A DNA stretch of 6,165 nucleotides, taken from NCBI GenBank assembly GCA_009840715.1, contig VXNE01000574.1, positions 1-6,165 of the forward strand. The letters are read 5' to 3'. Made by a program: the position numbers and the translations under genes. The notes below the pieces were generated by a model that was not told where the DNA came from, did no database searches, and saw only the letters and a list, made by a program, of their open reading frames with translations. Of the stretch, positions 1 to 6,165 are shown piece by piece. This stretch comes from Gammaproteobacteria bacterium (GTDB taxonomy: Bacteria > Pseudomonadota > Gammaproteobacteria > Pseudomonadales > Azotimanducaceae). Every line of letters begins with the position of its first letter. Position 1 is the first letter of the stretch.

Positions 1-2
1 CG

Positions 3-1400
3 GAACTGCGTCTCCTCGTCCTCCGAGAGGTTCACCTGGTCCTGGAAGAACGAGAACGTGTACACGTTCGGGTCCGACAGGTCGGCGTCGACGGAGATCT
101 TGGGGATGTAGCTGTTGTTGATGTCGTAGGTCGCGGGCGCGCCCCCGGCGATGTCGTAGTAGGTGGTCGTCTGGATCTCGTCCACGTCCCCGGTGGCGTG
201 CGACAGGTCGACGTTGAACTCGAGCCGCTCGGTCGGCGTGAACTTGAGGTTCACGGCGAACTGCTGCTGCTCGGTCTCCGTGTCGAAGTCACGCGGGAAC
301 GGCCGTGGCCGCGAGCCCGTGGTCGCGAAGTACGTGGTGACGTCGTTGTCGTTCAGGTGCACCTCGGTGGCGCGCCCGGCGAGCCCGGCCTGCGTGCGCA
401 GGGGGTTCTGGTAGTCGGTGTACTCGCGCTGGAGTTCCGAGTGCAAGAGGTCGAGCGTGATCTCGAGGTCCTCGTTCGGGCGCCACTGCAGCGCCGACGA
501 GACGTTGAGGCGCTGCTTCTCCTCGATCACGATGCCCATGCGGACGTTGCCGCCGGTGTAGCCGCAACCAACGTTGGGGTTGACCACACCGGGCAGGGTG
601 CAGCCGCGGTCGCGTAGCGGAATGCCGTTCTCGTCGACGGCGTTGATGAAGATCTTCGGTTCGTAGTCCGGGATGTTGAACCAGTCCTCGCGGGTCGTGC
701 GGTCGTCGGCCGCGACGCTGACGAGGACGCCGAACGTGTTGTCGGCGAACGTGTCGCTCCAGACGCCGGCGGCGCGGTAGCCGTTGTCGTCGGCCAAGTC
801 GTCGTCGGTCACGAAAGCGTTGCCGGCCAGGATCCGCTGGCCGCCGTTGTCGAACGGGCGGCGCGTGCGAATGTTGACGGTGCCGCCCATGCCGCCCTCG
901 AGCAGGTTGGCCTGGGCCGACTTGTAGACCTCGACGGCCTGCACGAGTTCGGCCTGCATCCCCTCGAAGCGGAAGGCGCGGTCGCCGGTCAGCCCGCCGA
1001 TGGCGCCGGCGAAGGAACCGCCCGCGCCGGAGAGGGCGCTGCGGCCGTTGACCTGGACGCGCACGAACTGCGGACCGAGGCCGCGGATCGAGATCTGCGA
1101 GCCCTCGCCGCGGACCCGGTCGATGGCGACGCCGGGCACGCGCTGCAGCGATTCGGCGAGGTTCTGGTCCGGGAACTTGCCGATGTCCTCGGCGACGAGC
1201 GCGTCGACGATGTTGTCGGCGTCGCGCTTCATGTCGATGGACTGGCGGATGCTCCCGCGGATACCGGTGACGACGACCTCCTCGATGAGGGCATCGTCGT
1301 CGTCCTCGGCGAGCGCCACCTGCGTTGTTGGCAAGGCGAGCAGGAAGGCAGCGGCGCACACAAGGGCGCGGCCGCCTGGCGACGGCTGGTCAGGTTTCAT
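3..1400 (-). CDS. TonB-dependent outer-membrane receptor, N-terminal half (3' end beyond window)
   Basis: This frame stays open from an ATG at 1400 to the left window edge (466 codons visible) with no stop, so the gene is cut by the edge. Full members of this class usually run about 900-1000 residues, so roughly half is present. Residues 1-31 look like a signal peptide: a hydrophobic core at about 12-30 and an Ala-Leu-Ala end, followed by a strongly acidic mature N-terminus (EDDDD). A TonB-box-like EEVVVTG lies at 40-46. The plug domain spans about 55-180 and carries DIGKFPDQNLAESLQRVPGV (72-91), SIRGLG (104-109), a VNGR segment (117-120) and LLEGGMGGTVNIRTRRP (166-182). Beta-barrel strands begin after it. 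These plug motifs are typical of the Xanthomonas/Caulobacter-type receptors common in carbohydrate-scavenging proteobacteria. The protein would import a ligand across the outer membrane using TonB-ExbB-ExbD energy. The ligand cannot be read from sequence; a sulfated compound is inferred only from the upstream sulfatase. The family call is firm. Confidence 0.95.
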   Translation of the reverse strand, partial: MKPDQPSPGGRALVCAAAFLLALPTTQVALAEDDDDALIEEVVVTGIRGSIRQSIDMKRDADNIVDALVAEDIGKFPDQNLAESLQRVPGVAIDRVRGEGSQISIRGLGPQFVRVQVNGRSALSGAGGSFAGAIGGLTGDRAFRFEGMQAELVQAVEVYKSAQANLLEGGMGGTVNIRTRRPFDNGGQRILAGNAFVTDDDLADDNGYRAAGVWSDTFADNTFGVLVSVAADDRTTREDWFNIPDYEPKIFINAVDENGIPLRDRGCTLPGVVNPNVGCGYTGGNVRMGIVIEEKQRLNVSSALQWRPNEDLEITLDLLHSELQREYTDYQNPLRTQAGLAGRATEVHLNDNDVTTYFATTGSRPRPFPRDFDTETEQQQFAVNLKFTPTERLEFNVDLSHATGDVDEIQTTTYYDIAGGAPATYDINNSYIPKISVDADLSDPNVYTFSFFQDQVNLSEDEETQF

Positions 1401-1413
1401 AGAGGTCTCCTCT
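1401..1413 (-). promoter_or_regulatory. Ribosome binding site of the receptor gene inside a small inverted repeat
   Basis: On the coding strand an AGGAG Shine-Dalgarno sequence (1411-1407) lies 6 nt before the receptor ATG, which supports that start. The same bases form a perfect inverted repeat, AGAGG-AGA-CCTCT, ending directly at the ATG. In mRNA this could fold into a 5-bp stem with a 3-nt loop that covers the ribosome site. A second GGAG occurs at 1417-1414, 13 nt from the start codon. The repeat is seen directly; a regulatory role is only inferred, because such a short stem can arise by chance when an SD lies near a pyrimidine run. Confidence 0.4.
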
Positions 1414-1451
1414 CTCCAACCGCCGAATGAGACACGAGGACGGCGCGAGGG

Positions 1452-3257
1452 TCAAGCTCCGGGGTCGTACCAGATGGGCGAGCTCCAGGCGCGTTCCTGG
1501 TGGGTCGCCGGGAGGAAGGGGTTGGGCGCTATGCCTAGCCGCAGGGCGTCCCAGGTGGACCAGCGGCAGCTCGGGTTCTCGAGCACGCGGGCGTAGTAGA
1601 ACGCCTGCTGGTCGGCTTCGAACGCGGGGTCCCGCCAGACGGTCGCCAGTTCGACGGCGCCCTTGTCCCGCGTGATGCTGCAGTCGGCCAGGTTCACCCG
1701 TGCGTCGTTGTCCGGGCAGCGATGCGTCGCGGGATCCGGACTGCCGCCGTCCGAGCAGGCGACGTCGTAGACCTGCTCCCTCGCTTCGCCGTCCTCGACC
1801 CAGCCCTTGACGATCTGCAAGCGCTGCAGCCAGCCCTCGTGGGAGTCGCGGGCCGCCCACGCGAGGAAGCTCGGCGCGCCTTCGCCGGCGTCCGGCAGCA
1901 TGCCGCCCATCGGCACGCCGTGCGCGTAAGCGAGCTCGACCCAGTCCGACGCGTCCGAGATGCCGTCGGGCAGCGCGAAGCCGCCGAAGAGTCGGACCCG
2001 GATGCGCGGTCCGGAGGTGGCGAACGTTTCGCGTCGCCGCATGGCGTCGTAGAGCGCCTCGCGCGTGTTCGCGTCCGCCCACACGCCGGCGAGGCCGCCG
2101 GTGCCGTGGGTCGCCTGGCGGGGCGTCCAGAAGCCTTCCCAGCTCGCGTCGGGGTCCGCGTGGTTCAGGTACGCCGAGCCCCTCGAGAAGGGCGTGTTTG
2201 GGTTGCCGCTGAAGTGGTTGTCTTCCTCGATCGGCGCTGCGGACACGTGGCTGTCGGAAGCGCCGATCGCACCGAGCTGGTAGGGGTTGAAGCCGCCGCG
2301 TTCCTGCATCTCGAGCCCGGTGAGCAGGGCGCCGCGCCAGTAGCCGCCCTTGAACACCGAGATCGGGTCCGTGTTCTCGCGGCGGTTCAGGTAGTACTGG
2401 ACGATCTGGAAGTCGGCCCACTCGTCGTTCGGGGAGAGCGACGGGTGTGTCTCGGACGTGCCCTTCTGCTGGGAGATCTCTGCGATCGGCTCGTTGCGCA
2501 TGCGTTTCTCGGCCCAGGCGGCGTCGATGGGGATGCCCTTCCAGGTGGTCTCCATGAAGGCGAGCCCGTCGCTCTGGTTCATGTTGTGGGGGATGGCGAG
2601 GCCCTCGAGGCCCTGCTCGCGCTGCGCGTCCAGCCAGGTCCACAGGTCTTCCGGGTCGTCCGAGTCGCGGGCGCTGAACGGACGCTCGGGCGCGTCGCCC
2701 CGGAATACCACGTTGCGATGCAGGTGGCGGCCGCCGACCGAGAGCGTGTACTCGTATCCGCTGAAGGTCGTGAACGTCCCCGGGTCGTTGTGGCGCTCGG
2801 CGGCGGCGACGATCTTTCGCCAGGCGTCGGCGATCACGTCGGCCCCCAGCAGTTCGTGATCCACGGCGGCCAGCCGGCGGATGCTGTCGAGGACGTCCGC
2901 GAGGGACGAGGATACGGGGGTAAGCGCGTCGGCGTCGGAATGGCCGTAGGTGGGGCTCGTCGGGTCGAGTTGCGCCTGGTGGACGCCGAGGTATTCGGCG
3001 TGGTCGCTCACCATCAGGAAATCGAGCGCATGAGAGATCTGGAGCGTGCTGCCGTCCGGGTGCGGGATCGCCTTGCCCTTCGCGAATTCGTAGGCGTCGT
3101 CCGGCGTGGTGCGCACGTTCATGGCCATGAACGCGTCCATCGAGAACGCGGTGTGGATGTGGGTGTCCCCGAACCACGCCTGGCGCTCGGGGCCTTCGAC
3201 GGCCCACGCGGCCGTGGTGAGCGTGGATGCAAGCAGGGCGATCGTGGCTTTCTTCAT
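1452..3257 (-). CDS. Exported DUF3604 protein, predicted PHP-like metallohydrolase
   Basis: This 601-residue protein is complete and near the usual size for DUF3604 proteins. The start at 3257 was chosen over upstream in-frame starts because it gives a clean signal peptide (MKKATIALLASTLTTAAWA, residues 1-19) and is preceded by an AGGAG; longer versions would run into the sulfatase gene. Metal-ligand-like motifs follow PHP order: GDTHIHT (30-36), VSDHAEYLG (83-91), FSGYEYT (165-171), GRHLHRN (176-182), IPHN (222-225) and GASDSH (332-337). The segment TFATSGPRIRVRLFGGF (411-427) opens a C-terminal region of about 190 residues that contains four cysteines (501, 514, 526, 564), which could form disulfides in the periplasm. 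The family is therefore likely a metal-dependent hydrolase, but its substrate and reaction are not established to my knowledge. It sits 14 nt after the sulfatase and 51 nt before the receptor, which suggests shared substrate processing. Family call is strong; enzymatic role is inferred. Confidence 0.93.
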   Translation of the reverse strand: MKKATIALLASTLTTAAWAVEGPERQAWFGDTHIHTAFSMDAFMAMNVRTTPDDAYEFAKGKAIPHPDGSTLQISHALDFLMVSDHAEYLGVHQAQLDPTSPTYGHSDADALTPVSSSLADVLDSIRRLAAVDHELLGADVIADAWRKIVAAAERHNDPGTFTTFSGYEYTLSVGGRHLHRNVVFRGDAPERPFSARDSDDPEDLWTWLDAQREQGLEGLAIPHNMNQSDGLAFMETTWKGIPIDAAWAEKRMRNEPIAEISQQKGTSETHPSLSPNDEWADFQIVQYYLNRRENTDPISVFKGGYWRGALLTGLEMQERGGFNPYQLGAIGASDSHVSAAPIEEDNHFSGNPNTPFSRGSAYLNHADPDASWEGFWTPRQATHGTGGLAGVWADANTREALYDAMRRRETFATSGPRIRVRLFGGFALPDGISDASDWVELAYAHGVPMGGMLPDAGEGAPSFLAWAARDSHEGWLQRLQIVKGWVEDGEAREQVYDVACSDGGSPDPATHRCPDNDARVNLADCSITRDKGAVELATVWRDPAFEADQQAFYYARVLENPSCRWSTWDALRLGIAPNPFLPATHQERAWSSPIWYDPGA

Positions 3258-3267
3258 GCGTTCGTTA

Positions 3268-3274
3268 CTCCTCA
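3268..3274 (-). promoter_or_regulatory. Ribosome binding site overlapping the sulfatase stop codon
   Basis: The coding-strand sequence TGAGGAG combines the sulfatase stop codon TGA (3274-3272) with an AGGAG Shine-Dalgarno (3272-3268). The DUF3604 ATG follows after a 10-nt spacer. This overlap supports the chosen DUF3604 start and suggests that its translation is coupled to termination on the sulfatase message. Confidence 0.65.
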
Positions 3275-4783
3275 GATGGACTCGGGGAGCGCGCCGCGCC
3301 AACCGGCGTGCAGGCGCAGGGATGCCGCCTCGACGGCCGCCGCTTGCGCGGGGTCGGCCGCCAGGTTCCTGAACTCGCCGGGATCGTCTCCCAGCTCGTA
3401 GTACTCGCGAAGCACCGCCCGTTCGCCGTCGAGCGGCGCCCACTCGGTGTAGCGGTACGCCTCGGTGCGGATCGAGTGTCCGTGGTAGTCCTCGCGCCGG
3501 GACTCCGAGAAGGCGGCGGTCTTCCACGGCCGTTCCGGGTCCTCGAGCACGGGACGGAAGCTGGTGCCCTCGAGTGCATGCGCCGGGAGCGGGAGACCGC
3601 AGAGGTCGAGCAGCGTGGGGTAGAGATCCACCAGTTCCACGAAACCCTGGACGGCCTCGCCGGCGTGGGCCGTACCCGGCACGCGGACGATGAGCGGTAC
3701 GCGCGTCGACTCCTCGAACTGCTGCGTCTTGCGCCAGAGACCGAGGTGTTCGTTCAGCAGGAAGCCGTGGTCGCTGGTAAAGGTCACGATCGTCGAGTCC
3801 GCGAGTTCCAGTTCCTCGAGCGCGTCGAGGAGCTGCCCGACGTACGAGTCGATCATGGTGACCATCGCATGGTAGGCGGCGATCGCCTGGCGCCGTTGCC
3901 GGTCGCTGTGCGCCGCGTCATCGGGGCGAATCTGCCAGCCCGGTTCCGGGACGTCGTCGAGGTCGCCGTCCAGCGCCGGCGGCAGTTCGATCTCGTCGAC
4001 GGAGTGCTGCTCGAAGAACTCCACCGGCCCGACCCACGGCTGGTGGGGCTTGTGGAAGCCGGCGGCGATGAAGAAGGGCTCCTCCCGTTGATCGGCCAGG
4101 AGCTCGATGATCCGCGTGGCCGTCGTGCCGTCGGGCGTCATGCGCGGCGACTCGCGCGTGGCGCGCCAGGACAGGGGCAGGCCCGCCGGCCGTCCTAGCG
4201 GAGCGAGCACTTCCGCGCGCGACATGCCGTTCTCGGACCCTTCGGTCCAGGTGTTGTCGCGCACGGTGGAAAGGTCGACCCCCGGCAGGTAGCCGGGACC
4301 GTGATGGCGGCGCGCCGGTTCCCGCGACAGGGCGTAGCGCGAGACGTCCCAGCGGATCGCGTGCTCGAAGCGGTTGTGCCCGATCTTGCCCACCCGGCCG
4401 GTGAAGTAGCCGTGCGCGGCGAAGTGTTCGGGGAGCATCGCCAGGTTGTCGCCGATCCGGTGCCGCGGCCAGGTCTGGCCGTCATGGACGTCCGTGGACG
4501 TCGGGCGCAGCCCGCTCAGCAAGGACGCGCGCGATGGATTGCACAATGGGTTCTGCACGTAGGCGCGATCGAACCGGACGCCCTCCGCCGCGAGCCGATC
4601 GAGGTTGGGCGTCTTCGCGGTGGCGTAGTTGGGCCGCGGCGTGGAGCCCGCGTAACTGCCGAGCGCGACGTTCAGGTCGTCGGCGATGATGAACAGGACG
4701 TTCATGCGGGTGGGGTCCGCCGCGTTGGCCGCAAAACCGAGGGCGAGGGCCAGCAGCCACGGGAGCGCTCTGCGATGGGTCAT
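3272..4783 (-). CDS. Exported type I (formylglycine) sulfatase, iduronate-2-sulfatase-like
   Basis: This 503-residue protein is complete and of normal length for the family. It would hydrolyse a sulfate ester in the periplasm or at the cell surface. Residues 1-22 form a signal peptide (Arg-rich start, Leu/Ala core, ending near ANAAD). The active-site pieces are in order: metal-binding FIIADD (31-36, Asp35/Asp36), the sulfatase signature LCNPSRASLLSG (80-91) whose Cys81 would be converted to formylglycine, GRVGKIGH (129-136), GFHKPHQPW (242-250), metal-binding SDHG (337-340) and LWRKTQQFEESTRVPL (349-364). The HKPH motif, PLCxPSR and the WxK...FE...RVPL block resemble iduronate-2-sulfatases (SulfAtlas S1_7-like), but bacterial members of that group act on varied sulfated glycans, so the substrate stays open. 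The start at 4783 gives the signal peptide and has a GGAGG upstream; a longer in-frame reading into the oxidoreductase gene is rejected. Cysteine-type maturation needs a formylglycine-generating enzyme, which is not in this window. Confidence 0.95.
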   Translation of the reverse strand: MTHRRALPWLLALALGFAANAADPTRMNVLFIIADDLNVALGSYAGSTPRPNYATAKTPNLDRLAAEGVRFDRAYVQNPLCNPSRASLLSGLRPTSTDVHDGQTWPRHRIGDNLAMLPEHFAAHGYFTGRVGKIGHNRFEHAIRWDVSRYALSREPARRHHGPGYLPGVDLSTVRDNTWTEGSENGMSRAEVLAPLGRPAGLPLSWRATRESPRMTPDGTTATRIIELLADQREEPFFIAAGFHKPHQPWVGPVEFFEQHSVDEIELPPALDGDLDDVPEPGWQIRPDDAAHSDRQRRQAIAAYHAMVTMIDSYVGQLLDALEELELADSTIVTFTSDHGFLLNEHLGLWRKTQQFEESTRVPLIVRVPGTAHAGEAVQGFVELVDLYPTLLDLCGLPLPAHALEGTSFRPVLEDPERPWKTAAFSESRREDYHGHSIRTEAYRYTEWAPLDGERAVLREYYELGDDPGEFRNLAADPAQAAAVEAASLRLHAGWRGALPESI

Positions 4784-4793
4784 GATTTGAGGA

Positions 4794-4798
4794 CCTCC
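4794..4798 (-). promoter_or_regulatory. Ribosome binding site of the sulfatase gene
   Basis: A GGAGG Shine-Dalgarno on the coding strand lies 10 nt before the ATG at 4783, in the 20-nt gap after the oxidoreductase stop. It settles the sulfatase start in favour of the signal-peptide-bearing ATG over longer in-frame alternatives. Confidence 0.65.
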
Positions 4799-4803
4799 AG
4801 CCG

Positions 4804-5772
4804 TCAACGCGCCAGTACGAGCTTGCCTAGGATACGGCCGGCGAGCTGATCCTCGAGTGCCCGTACGTACTCGCTTGCCGGGCGCTCGGTGACCGGCGCG
4901 ACCCGGAGCCTGTCCTCCTCGATCCATTCGATCAGCGTGGCGGCGAGTTCGGCGTTCATCCCGGGACGTGCGCGAACCTCTCCGCCCCAGTCGACCCCCA
5001 CGACGGCGGAACGCTTCAGCAGGGCCAGGTTGAGCGGCAGCCGCGGGATGGTGCCGCTGGCGAACCCCACCACGAGAAACCGGCCGCCCGGAGCGAGCGA
5101 GCGGAACGCCGGCTCGGCGACGTCGCCACCGACCGGGTCGTAGACGACATTCAAGCCCTCTGGCGTGACCGCTCGCAGAGCATCTCGCCAGTCGTCCCGG
5201 GAGTAGTCGACCGTGGCGTCCGCGCCGGCGGCCTCGGCCGTGGCCCGCTTGTCGGGCGTGGATGCTGCGCCGATGACGCGTGCGCCCATGGCTTTCGCGA
5301 CCGCGATGGCCGCGGTGCCGACACCCCCGGCGGCCCCCAGCACCAACAGCGTCTCGCCGGAGCGCAGGTGGCCGCGGTCCCGCAGACCGAACACGGCGGT
5401 GAGGTAGTTGGTGTACAGGCTCGCCGCTTGGGCAGCGCCGAGTCCGGCCGGCGTGCGGTGGCAGCGGCCGGTTCCAGTACACACGTAGTCCGCGAGGGCA
5501 CCGTTGGCCGTGCCGAACACCGCGTCGCCCGGCGCGAACTCGGTGACGTCGTCACCGATGGCCTCCACAGTCCCGGCGAACTCGCTGCCGGGATAGTGGG
5601 GCAGCCAGGGCTTGACCTGGTACTTCCCCTGGATCGTCAGCCCGTCGACGAACCCGATGCCCGTCGCCTCGACGCGCGCGAGCACTTCCCGCCGCCCGGG
5701 CACCGGGCGTTCGACGTCGACTTCCCGGAGGGAGGCGGGGGGCCCGAAGGCTTCGCAGATTACGGTTCGCAT
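4804..5772 (-). CDS. NAD(P)H:quinone oxidoreductase-type MDR enzyme (zinc-independent)
   Basis: This is a complete 322-residue medium-chain dehydrogenase/reductase of the quinone oxidoreductase branch, at the family's usual length. It would act in the cytosol, reducing a quinone or an activated alkene with NADPH or NADH. The N-terminal GroES-like catalytic domain (about 1-125) contains HYPGSEFAGTVEAIG (59-73) and PGDAVFG (81-87). It lacks the cysteine/GHE zinc site of alcohol dehydrogenases. The Rossmann fold follows, with the nucleotide-binding GAAGGVGTAAI (146-156), the DYSRDDW region (189-195) and YDPVGGD (211-217). The segment GRFLVVGFASG (230-240) and the C-terminal GRILGKLVL (312-320) are also typical. 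There is no signal peptide. The gene begins 6 nt after the stop of the membrane-protein gene and has only a weak ribosome site, consistent with translational coupling. Its link to the sulfatase is by position only. The exact substrate cannot be assigned, as this family is often annotated too precisely. Confidence 0.93.
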   Translation of the reverse strand: MRTVICEAFGPPASLREVDVERPVPGRREVLARVEATGIGFVDGLTIQGKYQVKPWLPHYPGSEFAGTVEAIGDDVTEFAPGDAVFGTANGALADYVCTGTGRCHRTPAGLGAAQAASLYTNYLTAVFGLRDRGHLRSGETLLVLGAAGGVGTAAIAVAKAMGARVIGAASTPDKRATAEAAGADATVDYSRDDWRDALRAVTPEGLNVVYDPVGGDVAEPAFRSLAPGGRFLVVGFASGTIPRLPLNLALLKRSAVVGVDWGGEVRARPGMNAELAATLIEWIEEDRLRVAPVTERPASEYVRALEDQLAGRILGKLVLAR

Positions 5773-5778
5773 CGACGA

Positions 5779-6165
5779 CTACCCGAACAGTTCGCGGTTG
5801 GCGCGACGCAGGAACATCAGGCCGATCGCCGCGTTGAAGAAGATGAAGAAGTTGTGCATGACGAGCCCGAAGGCCGAGAGTTGGGCGGCGTTGTCCGGGT
5901 AGAGCACGACCCAGATCGTGATGGCGGCCGCGCGCATGGGGGTCGGGATCGCGGCGGCGAAAAAGATCACCGGCAGCACGCCCAGCATGTCGAAGAACGT
6001 CGCCTCGACCCCGAACAGGCGCAGCGCCAGGGTGTACACGACCACCGCGCCGAGGAGGGCGGGCGAGCGGATCGCGGCCACGATGACGTAGCGCCACGGC
6101 GACGCCTCGCGGAACGCCTTCAGCAGCGCCCGCTCCTTGAGTCCCTTGCCCAGTGGGATCACGCC
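5779..6165 (-). CDS. Integral membrane protein, C-terminal part, possibly flippase-like (LPG synthase TM-region type)
   Basis: The frame is open at the right window edge and stops with TAG at 5781-5779, giving 128 sense codons including the partial upstream part. A GTG at 6162 could serve as a start, but the reading continues to the edge without a stop and no ribosome site can be seen, so a 5' truncation is more likely. Counting from that GTG, a basic, cytosol-like stretch (6-24) is followed by hydrophobic segments at about 34-50, 57-73, 76-89 and 95-117, and a basic tail (RRANRELFG). The layout, with LRLFGVEATFFDMLGVLPV (47-65), AAAIPTPMRAAAI (69-81) and a final helix ending in FLRRANREL, resembles the C-terminal end of lysylphosphatidylglycerol synthase TM-region / AglD-like flippase proteins. 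That resemblance is from memory and moderate. Membrane location is well supported; transport of a lipid-linked compound is speculative. It is the most upstream visible member of the apparent operon. Confidence 0.7.
   Translation of the reverse strand, partial: GVIPLGKGLKERALLKAFREASPWRYVIVAAIRSPALLGAVVVYTLALRLFGVEATFFDMLGVLPVIFFAAAIPTPMRAAAITIWVVLYPDNAAQLSAFGLVMHNFFIFFNAAIGLMFLRRANRELFG

Noticed and set aside
289..1359. A 356-codon minus-strand frame within the receptor gene
   Set aside because: It is an alternative frame of the receptor, extremely rich in Arg and Pro. The receptor frame itself matches a known family throughout and is open to the window edge.
1401..1451. Possible terminator or promoter in the 51-nt gap before the receptor
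   Set aside because: There is no GC stem followed by a T run and no convincing -35/-10 pair. Only the ribosome site and its short inverted repeat are supported.
1722..3401. A 559-codon open frame on the plus strand opposite the DUF3604 gene
   Set aside because: High GC with strong third-position bias leaves long open antisense frames. The translation is low-complexity, rich in Arg, Val, Gly and Ala, with no domain or signal, while the minus strand carries a clearly recognisable protein.
3227..4198. A 323-codon plus-strand open frame opposite the sulfatase
   Set aside because: It is antisense to the sulfatase, has a biased Arg/Val/Gly-rich composition and shows no recognisable motif; it is a shadow of the real gene.
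4485..4503. Short direct repeat GGACGTC around this position
   Set aside because: It lies inside conserved sulfatase coding sequence (about residues 95-100) and occurs only twice, so it is best explained by codon use rather than by an operator.
4784..5482. N-terminal extension of the sulfatase frame into the oxidoreductase gene
   Set aside because: The extra 233 residues are an out-of-frame reading of the oxidoreductase and are Arg-rich. The ATG at 4783 has a ribosome site and a signal peptide.

Overview
The window is compact, high-GC bacterial DNA with five protein-coding genes, all on the minus strand and all reading from high to low coordinates. Gene content and style point to a heterotrophic proteobacterium, most likely a marine or aquatic gammaproteobacterium, with an alphaproteobacterium less likely. 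The main clues are the class of TonB-dependent receptor, a secreted sulfatase and a secreted DUF3604 protein. Species cannot be named from this sequence alone.

In transcription order the genes are: (1) the 3' end of an integral membrane protein, possibly flippase-like (about 6165-5779, 5' end outside the window); (2) a zinc-independent NAD(P)H:quinone oxidoreductase-type MDR enzyme (5772-4804); (3) an exported type I sulfatase resembling iduronate-2-sulfatases (4783-3272); (4) an exported DUF3604 protein with PHP-like metal-binding motifs (3257-1452); (5) the N-terminal half of a TonB-dependent outer-membrane receptor (1400-3, continuing past the window edge). The gaps are 6, 20, 14 and 51 nt. 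No terminator or convincing promoter is visible between the genes, so they look like one operon whose promoter lies beyond the right edge.

The last three genes form a plausible functional unit. The receptor would import a substrate across the outer membrane. The sulfatase would remove a sulfate ester in the periplasm or at the cell surface. The DUF3604 protein, a predicted metallohydrolase of unknown substrate, would act in the same compartment. The cytoplasmic oxidoreductase could process a released product, but it and the membrane protein may simply be co-transcribed neighbours. No glycoside hydrolase, SusD-like protein, regulator, mobile element, CRISPR array or RNA gene is visible. The most interesting point is the tight sulfatase / DUF3604 / receptor linkage, which suggests a role for a poorly characterised protein family. 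I see no strong sign of a wholly new type of system.
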